Positions 15,121 to 22,374 of a stretch of DNA of 22,685 bases are shown in pieces; positions within the stretch are counted from its first letter, which is position 1, and every line of letters begins with the position of its first letter. A program made the position numbers and the translations under genes. Origin of the DNA: a virus; the IMG/VR virus record IMGVR_UViG_3300025120_000608, positions 1 through 22,685 of that record. One strand, written 5' to 3'. The notes below the pieces were generated by a model. It made no database searches. It worked only from the letters and a program-made list of their open reading frames with translations, and was not told the DNA's origin.

Positions 15121-15551
15121 TGAAAACATTAAAAGATGTAGCGAAAATATATAAGGATAAAGCTTTAACGGCTATTAATCCTGGTGTTCCTTATAACAAA
15201 TACAAGACTGGTTCTTCTAAAGCTTATAAGTATGGTAAGATGTATAAAGATGTTGCTAGTAGAAACAGAATACAAACAATGTTTCAAAAAGATAAGAAAG
15301 GTAAGATTACTTTTACCTTTAACTTTTCACAACCTGATTATGCAAAGTATGTTCACGATGGAACAAAGAATAAAGATGGAACTGTAAGAATGGCAGCTAG
15401 ACCGTTTGCTAAACTAGCAGCTCAATCACCTGAGTTTATAAAAGCCAAAGATGAATTAGTTGGTGAAGAAGCAAAATTAGTACTAGATAGTATTTTTGAA
15501 GAACTAGGTACTATGTGGGAAAGTGGAGGTGACAATCTGTCAGTAACCTAA
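15120..15551 (+). CDS. HK97 gp10-like head-tail/tail completion protein, 143 aa
   Basis: A basic protein with the usual gp10-family pattern: an N-terminal helix (MKTLKDVAKIYKDKALTAIN), a strand pair FTFNFSQPDYAKYVHDGTKN, then TVRMAARPFAKLAAQSPEF, where the tyrosine-valine-x-x-GT turn and the ARPF motif are characteristic, and a C-terminal helix. Members sit at the neck between connector and tail. The ATG uses the last A of the previous stop codon (TAATG), so translation is probably coupled. It is separated from the other neck genes by the second fibre pair, which suggests that the fibre cassette was inserted into a neck-gene cluster. Confidence 0.7.
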   Translation: MKTLKDVAKIYKDKALTAINPGVPYNKYKTGSSKAYKYGKMYKDVASRNRIQTMFQKDKKGKITFTFNFSQPDYAKYVHDGTKNKDGTVRMAARPFAKLAAQSPEFIKAKDELVGEEAKLVLDSIFEELGTMWESGGDNLSVT

Positions 15552-15558
15552 CCCTCCA
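15524..15558 (+). other. Stem-loop spanning the stop codon of the gp10-like gene
   Basis: Inner stem TGACA-ATC-TGTCA (15530-15542) stacked on an outer stem TGGAGG (15524-15529) with CCTCCA (15553-15558), with a 10-nt bulge on the right side. No T run follows, so it is not a standard terminator. It could be a weak terminator, a processing site or chance. It lies just before the promoter-like motif at 15576. Confidence 0.35.
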
Positions 15559-15575
15559 ATATATTACACACCCCC

Positions 15576-15586
15576 TTTGTTATATT
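15576..15586 (+). promoter_or_regulatory. Promoter-like motif TTTGTTATATT before the distal tail genes
   Basis: Exact copy of the shared 11-nt word in the 52-nt gap after the gp10-like gene, 28 nt before the ATG at 15604. It is preceded by CCCCC, unusual in this AT-rich sequence. It marks the likely start of the distal-tail transcription unit. Confidence 0.5.
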
Positions 15587-15603
15587 ATTAAAAAAGATTA
15601 TAT

Positions 15604-16848
15604 ATGGCAATTACTTTTCTACAAACGTCTGGTCAAGTTGACTTTTCTCAATCGCCAATGGTTTATGCTGTTTCTGAATCAAATGCAGAAGCATATACAT
15701 CTTCTTCAATGCAATTTGTAATGGAACTGAAGTATTGGCAAGGTAATAGATTAACAGGAGCACCTGATGAAGCGAGTTATACTTTACAAAAGTTTCCTAA
15801 CCCATCGGGTTCAGGTATATTTGATGTATCAAGAATTGTAACATCTTTATTTACAGAACCTAGAGCAGCTAATAGTTCATCTATTTATAATTTTTCAGTA
15901 GAGTCTTATATACAATATAAAACATCACCAAGTTCATCATTCTTTACAGGTTCACATTTAGCTGTAACAGCAGGACAATCAATTGATGGATATCAATTAT
16001 TCCAAGACCCTTTACAAGGTAGTTTAGGTGATACAATATATCAATCAACTCCATTCTGGCCTATGATGACAGATGGACCAGTATCACAATCATATTTTGC
16101 AGAAAACTATGGTAGAATGAGTATATGGACAGGACAACCTGTAAATCAGAGTTATATTGCAATGGGTATTGTTTATTCTTCTTCTTTTGCAGGTGAGGAT
16201 AATAACATTATAGTTCCTGTAACTCAATCAAACGAAAGTACGCAATGTGTATATACATTTCCTATATCACCAAATGAGCCTGATTGGCCTTTAGATAGTG
16301 ACCCTAACAATATTGGTAACTTTGAAATCTTTTTAGTTAGTGGTTCAACAAATTATGATGGTTCAAATAAAATTGGTAATTCATTACATTTTGATTTAGA
16401 ATGTACAAAGAAATATCCTAACGTAAGGATTAAATGGAAAAATAGATTTGGACAATGGGATTACTTTAATTTTAATTTAGTAAGTAGAGAAACATTCAAT
16501 ACAGAAAGAAGTAAGTATCAACCACAAATAGGAACTTGGGCTAGTAGAACCTTAACCTACAACGATTACGATTCAGCAATACAAAATTATATAACCGATT
16601 CTACACTTAAACTATCAGTTAATACTGATTATGTTAATGAGGATTACAATGAAATATTTAAACAACTAATGGTTAGTGATGAAATCTATTGGGTGTATGA
16701 AGAAGGTAGTGAGTTAAACAATACAGAGAAACTAAAACCATTGGCTATAGATAATACATCATTTAACTTAAAGACAGGTGTTGTAGATAAGTTAATTCAA
16801 TATCAATTTACATTTACACAAGGTCAAGGATATAAACTAATTTTCTAA
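15604..16848 (+). CDS. Distal tail / baseplate-like structural protein, 414 aa
   Basis: Starts MAITFLQTSGQVDFSQSPMV and has a pattern I recall from virion proteins of Flavobacterium and Cellulophaga phages: SQSPMVYAVSESN, then FVMELKYWQGNRLTG, TLQKFPNPSGSGIFDVSRIV, and near residue 280 VRIKWKNRFGQWDYFNFNLV, with a C-terminal SVNTDYVNEDYNEIF. The first 120 residues look like an Ig-like or fibronectin-like fold, and the conserved WKNRFG-x-WD segment is the best marker. Location directly before the hub-like gene and upstream of the tape measure suggests a tail-tip part. The precise role is unknown. It starts without a Shine-Dalgarno site and is followed 2 nt later by the hub gene. Confidence 0.6.
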   Translation: MAITFLQTSGQVDFSQSPMVYAVSESNAEAYTSSSMQFVMELKYWQGNRLTGAPDEASYTLQKFPNPSGSGIFDVSRIVTSLFTEPRAANSSSIYNFSVESYIQYKTSPSSSFFTGSHLAVTAGQSIDGYQLFQDPLQGSLGDTIYQSTPFWPMMTDGPVSQSYFAENYGRMSIWTGQPVNQSYIAMGIVYSSSFAGEDNNIIVPVTQSNESTQCVYTFPISPNEPDWPLDSDPNNIGNFEIFLVSGSTNYDGSNKIGNSLHFDLECTKKYPNVRIKWKNRFGQWDYFNFNLVSRETFNTERSKYQPQIGTWASRTLTYNDYDSAIQNYITDSTLKLSVNTDYVNEDYNEIFKQLMVSDEIYWVYEEGSELNNTEKLKPLAIDNTSFNLKTGVVDKLIQYQFTFTQGQGYKLIF

Positions 16849-16850
16849 TT

Positions 16851-18890
16851 ATGGCAGTTACAAGTGGAAGAAATAAAGTATTCAAACTTATTGCTAGAGG
16901 TGTAGAACTTGATTTATTTCAAGATGAAACAATATACCTTAGTAATAATGTAACAGGTCTATTTGATATAGGTAAACTACCTAGTGATTTTACAAGACAG
17001 ATTACAATACCAGGAACAAGAAAGAATAATGATTTCTTTCAACACGTCTATGATATAGCAGTAGATGAACCATTCTTATTTAAAACAAATGAGAAAGTAA
17101 TTGCACAATTTGACTTTGATGGATTTTATGTATCACAAGGGTATATCCAACTAAATAAAGTAAACATCAAAGAAAACAAATACATTGATTCTTACGAGGT
17201 TTCTATATATGGTCTATTATCATCATTCAAAAGAGATTTACAATCTATTACGTTGAATAATTTAGGGGTTCTTGACCATTATAATCACATCTTTACTACT
17301 GAAAACATTAAAGCTTCTTGGAGTGGTTCTGCATATGCAGGTTCTGAGTTTACATCATCATTTGATGGACATAGTTTAGGTGGTGAAATAGTTTATATGT
17401 TAACCGATAGTGGCAAACAACACGCATACCAATCTTCCTTATCAAATAACTTATTTGGTATTGATAGTGTTGATGGTAGATTATATGCACAAGATTTTAA
17501 ACCTGCAATTAGATTAGATTTAGTAATAGATGCTATCTTTGACCAAACAGAATACACATACGAATCAACGTTCTTATCAGAATCTAGATTTGATGACACA
17601 TATGTTTTAGCTGATAGAGGATTAAAATATCCTGTTATTAGTGGAACAGATTTAGAAATAAATGGACAAATAGAAGTTGGACCAGTTAGTGGTTCGGGTA
17701 CTCCATTAGAGATTGTATCTAATGTAACACAATCACTTTTGTTTACAAATGTATATGATGACCCATCGTTTTCTATAATAGCAACAGATGGAGAGTATAA
17801 ACCTTTCTTTGGAGATACAGAAGTAATTAGTTCTAATGCTTTAGGAGAATTAACTTTAAACATAGGAGTATCGGGTAGTTTAACATCATATCCTGAATTA
17901 ACTTTGTATTTACAACCAAACACACCAACAGGAATGCCTAATATAATTGATTTAGATTATATGAACGATTATATAAGAAGAGATTTTGTATCAACTAGTG
18001 GAGATAAAGAATATACACTTACACAAGAATTTAATACAACTGTAGCAAGTGGTTCATCTTATGATTTTAATATTGGATTTGTAACAAGAGGTGGTGGTTC
18101 TTTAAATGTAACGATAGGACCAGGTGGTAATACTGAAAGTAGATTAAAAATAAAAACCTTAAATGAACTTGGTGATTTAATGCCAATAGATATGCCTGCT
18201 AATATGCCGTTTGGAACTAGTGGTATTACTTTATTAGATTTTTTAGCATCAGTTCAAAAGAAGTTTAACTTACAGATATATCCAAGTAAAACTAAACCTA
18301 GACACTTTATTATAGAAACATTTAATAATTGGTATAAACAAGGTAAAGTTAAAAACTTTGATTCGTTTGTAGATTTAAATAAAAACATATCAGTAACTCC
18401 AGCAAACAACTTAGGAATGAGAGAGGTAGAGTTTGGAGATACATTAGATGTAGATTTCTTAACTCAAAACTTTAAGAAACAAAACAACAGAGAATTTGGT
18501 AAATCTTATTTTAGAGATACACAAAACTTTTTCTCTGATGGTAAGTTAGAAGTAACAACAAAGTTAGGTTCATCACCTTTACGATACGTTGCAGGAAGTG
18601 GAACAGAAGGATTCTCAGTAGTTAGATTAACAGCATTCTATGCAGTTATAGCAAACTCTACTGCAACACTTTGTGTTCAAGGAGAATTTCAATTGTATCA
18701 CGATGGTTCAGGTGTAAGACCTACGTTTGGAGATACAGTTTATTATGATGTAAATGGAACTGCTGCTGTTGTAATGTATGATTATATTCTTCTTGATAAT
18801 GCACCAACTATATATAACCTTAATCCTGGTACAGGAGAATTTGGTTCAGTATTTGGAACTTGTGCCGGTGGAGGAGGACCAACATCTTAA
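16851..18890 (+). CDS. Tail hub / tail-tip protein, 679 aa
   Basis: Residues about 38-130 carry the marker of a tail protein family of Bacteroidota phages: LPSDFTRQITIPGTRKNNDF, FQHVYDIAVDEPFLFKTNEK, then GYIQLNKVNIKENKYIDSYE and VSIYGLLSSFKRDLQSI. Residues about 460-560 (LLDFLASVQKKFNLQIYPSK, FIIETFNNWYKQGKVKNFDS) continue the hub-like fold. The last 90 residues (LYHDGSGVRPTFGDTVYYDV ... GTCAGGGGPTS) look like a separate small beta module. In homologues I recall, the hub continues directly into a segment like the one encoded by the next gene (PRMFFYNG), so this protein plus the 176-aa protein at 18901 may be a split version. Probable role: closing the tail tube and carrying the tip. Confidence 0.6.
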   Translation: MAVTSGRNKVFKLIARGVELDLFQDETIYLSNNVTGLFDIGKLPSDFTRQITIPGTRKNNDFFQHVYDIAVDEPFLFKTNEKVIAQFDFDGFYVSQGYIQLNKVNIKENKYIDSYEVSIYGLLSSFKRDLQSITLNNLGVLDHYNHIFTTENIKASWSGSAYAGSEFTSSFDGHSLGGEIVYMLTDSGKQHAYQSSLSNNLFGIDSVDGRLYAQDFKPAIRLDLVIDAIFDQTEYTYESTFLSESRFDDTYVLADRGLKYPVISGTDLEINGQIEVGPVSGSGTPLEIVSNVTQSLLFTNVYDDPSFSIIATDGEYKPFFGDTEVISSNALGELTLNIGVSGSLTSYPELTLYLQPNTPTGMPNIIDLDYMNDYIRRDFVSTSGDKEYTLTQEFNTTVASGSSYDFNIGFVTRGGGSLNVTIGPGGNTESRLKIKTLNELGDLMPIDMPANMPFGTSGITLLDFLASVQKKFNLQIYPSKTKPRHFIIETFNNWYKQGKVKNFDSFVDLNKNISVTPANNLGMREVEFGDTLDVDFLTQNFKKQNNREFGKSYFRDTQNFFSDGKLEVTTKLGSSPLRYVAGSGTEGFSVVRLTAFYAVIANSTATLCVQGEFQLYHDGSGVRPTFGDTVYYDVNGTAAVVMYDYILLDNAPTIYNLNPGTGEFGSVFGTCAGGGGPTS

Positions 18891-18900
18891 AATATAAATT

Positions 18901-19431
18901 ATGGCTAAACAAAAAATGTTCATACCAACCTTTATAGCAAACGCGGCGTTTCAACCTGCTCAGGTGTTACCTCGTATGTTTTTCTATAATGGTGCATTAG
19001 AAACAACAAATTACGAATTAAATAATAGAAATGGTATATCAAGTAGAGTAATTGAAGAATCTAATGTATATCCTTACTTTGACCATTACTCAGCAGGTAG
19101 TGGTTCAGATGTACCTGAAACTGATTCTGATTCTTTATTATTTTTTAATGAAGCAGCATCATTAGGAACAACACCACTTAATTCTGTTTATTCAGAGTAT
19201 TGGAGTAAGTATATTACTTTGTTGTATGACCCTAAAACAAGATTGATAGAGTGTGCAGGTATTATTCCATTTGCAGATTATGTAGAATTAGAATTAAATG
19301 ATATAGTTTTCTTTAGAGGAAATCATTATCACTTAAGAGCAATCAATCAATATAACCTTAAAACAGGTGAATGTCAATTACAGTTATTAGGACCTATAAT
19401 TGATGATGCATTGGATAACCAACAATATTAA
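18901..19431 (+). CDS. Tail-tip protein, resembling the C-terminal part of hub proteins, 176 aa
   Basis: Motifs in order: FIPTFIANAAFQPAQVLPRM then FFYNGALETTNYEL; YPYFDHYSAGSGS; SVYSEYWSKYITLLYDPKTR; and ECAGIIPFADYVELELNDIV followed by FFRGNHYHLRAINQYNLKTG. In relatives I recall, the run PR-[LM]-[LF]-FYNG ... YPYFxH ... YWSKYI ... Y-[WH]-L-x-x-I is the C-terminal part of one long hub protein, whereas here it is a separate gene 10 nt after the 679-aa hub gene. The DNA at about 18938-18977, just before PRMFFYNG, is clearly richer in GC and CpG than its surroundings. Whether it acts in the same complex as the 679-aa protein is an inference from position and family. Confidence 0.6.
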   Translation: MAKQKMFIPTFIANAAFQPAQVLPRMFFYNGALETTNYELNNRNGISSRVIEESNVYPYFDHYSAGSGSDVPETDSDSLLFFNEAASLGTTPLNSVYSEYWSKYITLLYDPKTRLIECAGIIPFADYVELELNDIVFFRGNHYHLRAINQYNLKTGECQLQLLGPIIDDALDNQQY

Positions 19432-19435
19432 GTTT

Positions 19436-19452
19436 AATTGTTAAATTAGTAT
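19436..19452 (+). repeat. 17-bp repeat before the 44-aa gene, copy 1
   Basis: AATTGTTAAATTAGTAT, ending directly before the ATG at 19453. It is identical to 21166-21182. The two copies flank the 44-aa gene and tape measure. It may be a start-context or promoter element, or a short recombination junction. Confidence 0.6.
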
Positions 19453-19587
19453 ATGATAACGAATATAATAGACCTTTTACAACAAAATGATTACTACAAA
19501 GTTAGTGATGATGTTGATATTGCTAAAGGTAAATATGAAATACCAAGTAATTGGAGTGGAGTAAAGAATCTCTTTAAAAGAATGTAA
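19453..19587 (+). CDS. Small protein before the tape measure, 44 aa
   Basis: MITNIIDLLQQNDYYKVSDD then VDIAKGKYEIPSNWSGVKNL and FKRM. It starts right after the 17-bp repeat, and its stop overlaps the tape-measure ATG by one base (TAATG), so it is well placed for coupled translation. It has an N-terminal amphipathic helix and a short polar remainder; no family is recognised. Its size and placement are compatible with a tape-measure accessory protein, but that is a guess. Without it there would be a 155-nt gap between the tail-tip gene and the tape measure, long for this region. Confidence 0.55.
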   Translation: MITNIIDLLQQNDYYKVSDDVDIAKGKYEIPSNWSGVKNLFKRM

Positions 19588-21146
19588 TGGCTGAAAATAC
19601 AGTAACATATAAGGCGGTAATAGATGTAGAAACAGAAGGAGCAAAGAATATTGATTTGCTTAACAAAACTATATCCACATCTATTGGTGAGTTTGATAAC
19701 CTTAATGAAGCGATATCTAAAACACAAGATACGTTAGGAAAGATTGACCCTAAATCTAAAGAGTTTAAGGAACTATCAAAAGAACTATCTAACTTAAAAG
19801 ATGATTTAAAAGATACAGAAATAGCATCTGTTAGATTTACAGAAGCGTTAGGAGCTCAACCAGGTGTTATTGGATTGGTAGGACAATCAATGGAAGGATT
19901 AAGAGGAACATTAAAAGTGTTTATGGCAAATCCTATCATTGCTGTTGTTACTGCTATTGCTGGTGCTTTTCTTTTAATGAGAGAATCATTAACTAAAACA
20001 TCAGAAGGTCAAGAAACTTTAAATAGAATATCGGAAGCATTTGGTAAGATAATGGGACCTATATTTGCACTAGTAGAAAAAGTAGCATTACCTATCTTTG
20101 AAAAGTTTGCTGATTTATTATCATTAGTAGCAACAGGATTTAGTAAGTTCGCTACATTCTTGGGTATATCTGGTGATAAGATAGATGAAGCAAGTAGAGC
20201 ATCATCAGAAACATTACAAACTGCATTTGAAGAAGAACAAGCTAGACAAGAAGAATTAACTAAGAAGGCAGAAGAAGAAACACAGAAAAGAATAGATGCT
20301 GCACAAAGAGAAGCAGATGAGATAAAAAGAATAAAAGAACTTGCAGCTCAAATACAATTAGAAGCTGAGTTATCTTTGTTAAGTGAAAGAGATAGACAGT
20401 TAATAGAAAGAGAAACAAGATTTAATGAAGAGTTAGCAATTCTTAAAAAAGCTGGTTATGATAATTTTACTGCACTAGAATCAGAATACTATGGTGATTT
20501 ATTAGAGATTAGAAGAAACTATGATAACCTATCTAGTGTATCTGAAATAGAAACAGCACAGAGAACAGGTGCAGCTAAGATTACTACTCAAGCAGATTTC
20601 TCTGAACTATCACTTAATTTACAAGAACAAACATCAGAAGTATCTGTTGGAATGCAAGAAGATGAAGAAGAAGCTAAACTGATGGTTATTAGTTCTGCTC
20701 TATCATCTGTTGCTCAAATGGTAGGAGAGAATACTATTGCTGGTAAAGCTCTAGCAGTTGCATCTGCATCTATAAACACATATCTTGGTGCTACTAAAGC
20801 ACTTGCTACATATCCACCACCATTTGGAGCTATTGCTGCAGGTGTTGTTATTGCAGGTGGTTTATTACAAGTAAGAAAGATTATAGCTACCAAAGTACCA
20901 AAACCACCAGGAACTAACCTTAGAGGTGCTAGTGGTGGCGGAGGAGGAGGTGGAGCTTCTGTTCCAGCAACAACAGTTCCACAAATACAAACTGCTCAAG
21001 CATTAGAAACTGATACAGGTTCACAGATATCAGAAACTATTGCAGCATCATCACAAAGACCTGTACAAGCATACGTTGTATCAACACAAGTTAGTTCAAC
21101 ACAGGCATTAGATAGAAGAACGAACTCAGCAGCTTCGTTTGGATAA
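19587..21146 (+). CDS. Tape measure protein, 519 aa
   Basis: Sets tail length and is threaded through the tail tube. It is helical almost throughout: an N-terminal coiled coil (about residues 20-80, with FKELSKELSNLKDDLKDTEI), a hydrophobic segment at about 111-131 (FMANPIIAVVTAIAGAFLLM), a long charged coiled coil at about 200-350 (RQEELTKKAEEETQKRIDAA), and a C-terminal hydrophobic block near 385-433 (YPPPFGAIAAGVVIAGGLLQ) typical of tape measures. A run of seven glycines sits at about 451-457, followed by a Thr/Gln-rich tail. Using the usual rule of about 0.15 nm per residue, 519 aa predicts a tail of very roughly 80 nm. Its chaperone gene is not adjacent but about 17 kb upstream. Confidence 0.85.
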   Translation: MAENTVTYKAVIDVETEGAKNIDLLNKTISTSIGEFDNLNEAISKTQDTLGKIDPKSKEFKELSKELSNLKDDLKDTEIASVRFTEALGAQPGVIGLVGQSMEGLRGTLKVFMANPIIAVVTAIAGAFLLMRESLTKTSEGQETLNRISEAFGKIMGPIFALVEKVALPIFEKFADLLSLVATGFSKFATFLGISGDKIDEASRASSETLQTAFEEEQARQEELTKKAEEETQKRIDAAQREADEIKRIKELAAQIQLEAELSLLSERDRQLIERETRFNEELAILKKAGYDNFTALESEYYGDLLEIRRNYDNLSSVSEIETAQRTGAAKITTQADFSELSLNLQEQTSEVSVGMQEDEEEAKLMVISSALSSVAQMVGENTIAGKALAVASASINTYLGATKALATYPPPFGAIAAGVVIAGGLLQVRKIIATKVPKPPGTNLRGASGGGGGGGASVPATTVPQIQTAQALETDTGSQISETIAASSQRPVQAYVVSTQVSSTQALDRRTNSAASFG

Positions 21147-21165
21147 GAAGTATAAATTAAAATTA

Positions 21166-21182
21166 AATTGTTAAATTAGTAT
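21166..21182 (+). repeat. 17-bp repeat before the protease gene, copy 2
   Basis: AATTGTTAAATTAGTAT, identical to 19436-19452. Here the repeat includes the first two bases of the start codon at 21181. Locally it is also a direct repeat (TTAAATTG TTAAATTA). Confidence 0.6.
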
Positions 21183-22347
21183 GAAACTATTTGAATTAAC
21201 CATAGACGATGAATTTTTAGATGAGGTATTTGCTATATCATTAGTAGAAGACCCTGCCATAGAAAGTAATTTCGTATGGTTTGATAAAGAGAAAGTTCAG
21301 TTTGAAAAGATAGATAACGAGAAACGATTGGTAGTAGGACCTGTTCTTATACCAAATAAAAAGATTCTTCGTATAGATGGTGAGGGACAACCTTATGAGG
21401 TTTTCTTTAAACCTGAAACAATAGAAAAACTAGCACAAGGATACTTGAAGAAAGGATATCAAGCTAAATCAACCTTAGAACACGAAAAGAAGATATCTGG
21501 TGTTACTTTGGTAGAGAGTTGGATAAAGACATCGAAGTTAGATAAATCTAACTCCTACGGTCTTAATTTACCTGTTGGTTCTTGGGTAGGAATGTTTAAG
21601 GTAGATAATGATGATATATGGAAAGATTATGTAAAGAATGGTGAAGTAAAAGGATTCAGTATAGAAGGTTTATTCTCACACGATTTAGTTCAAGCTGGTA
21701 AAGAAGATGTATTAAATAATATCTTAAATGAAGAAGCAGAATACTTACTAAACGAAATAAGAAGAACAGTTAAAGAAGATAAAAGATATAAAGATAATAA
21801 GAGAGTAGAGTTAGAGAGTTACTCTGATTATCCACAAGGTGTTAAGAACAATGCTAAGAAAGGTATTGAACTAAATGAAAAGAGTGGTAATAAATGTGCA
21901 ACACCTGTTGGCAAAGTAAGAGCACAACAGCTCGCTAAGGGTGAACCGATTTCATTATCAACGATAAAACGCATGCATTCATATCTATCAAGAGCAGAAG
22001 CCGTGTACAGAGAAAAACAGAACGACTCAACTGCCTGTGGTAATATATCTTATTTACTTTGGGGTGGATTAGCTGCATTGGGTTGGAGTAAAAATAAACT
22101 AAGAGAACTAGGAGAGTTAGAGGAAAATGAAATATCAATTCCTAATTCATCATATCCTGGTGAATCAAGTGGTTCTTATGTAGGACCTGAACTATTAGTA
22201 GAAGGTGATGCTAGAAAGATTTTATTTCCAACAGAAGAGATGGCTGAAGAATATGCAAAGATGATAGGATGTGAGGGTTCACACCCACACGAAACAAAAG
22301 ACCAAGGTACATATTATATGCCTTGTAAAACACACCCCACAGAATAG
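21181..22347 (+). CDS. XkdF-like prohead serine protease with two extra domains, 388 aa
   Basis: Residues 1-170 match the XkdF-type phage protease: EVFAISLVEDPAIESNFVWF, RLVVGPVLIPNKKILRID, YEVFFKPETIEKLAQGYLKK, His101 in TLEHEKKISGVTLVESWIKT, and Ser160 in WVGMFKVDNDD ... GEVKGFSIEGLF; His101 and Ser160 are the likely catalytic pair. A second domain at about 213-310 (YPQGVKNNAKKGIELNEKSG, CATPVGKVRAQQL, IKRMHSYLSRAE, CGNISYLLWGGLAALGW) is a unit I recall in several phage proteins without known function. The tail (about 345-388) has C364, H368, H370, C382 and H385 (GCEGSHPH ... YMPCKTH), possibly metal-binding. The DNA of the second domain is richer in GC and uses CGC. Expected job: cutting scaffold and maturing the prohead. 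Placement after the tape measure is unusual. Confidence 0.8.
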   Translation: MKLFELTIDDEFLDEVFAISLVEDPAIESNFVWFDKEKVQFEKIDNEKRLVVGPVLIPNKKILRIDGEGQPYEVFFKPETIEKLAQGYLKKGYQAKSTLEHEKKISGVTLVESWIKTSKLDKSNSYGLNLPVGSWVGMFKVDNDDIWKDYVKNGEVKGFSIEGLFSHDLVQAGKEDVLNNILNEEAEYLLNEIRRTVKEDKRYKDNKRVELESYSDYPQGVKNNAKKGIELNEKSGNKCATPVGKVRAQQLAKGEPISLSTIKRMHSYLSRAEAVYREKQNDSTACGNISYLLWGGLAALGWSKNKLRELGELEENEISIPNSSYPGESSGSYVGPELLVEGDARKILFPTEEMAEEYAKMIGCEGSHPHETKDQGTYYMPCKTHPTE

Positions 22348-22363
22348 GTGGTTCGGATAGGAT

Positions 22364-22368
22364 AGGAG
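22364..22368 (+). promoter_or_regulatory. Shine-Dalgarno site AGGAG
   Basis: AGGAG in GATAGGAGAGAGCT, 6 nt before the ATG at 22375. It stands out because most genes here have no such site, and it decides the start of the last gene. Confidence 0.7.
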
Positions 22369-22374
22369 AGAGCT

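Noticed and set aside
2327-15586. Bacteroidota -7/-33 promoters (TAnnTTTG) at the motif sites
   Set aside because: The bases before TTTG at the four sites (TTAC, GTTA, CCCC, ACAA) do not give TAnn, so the motif was reported as a different, unproven element.
17393-17923. Antisense reading frame opposite the hub gene (176 aa)
   Set aside because: No start context or recognisable motif, and the + strand frame carries clear tail-protein motifs.
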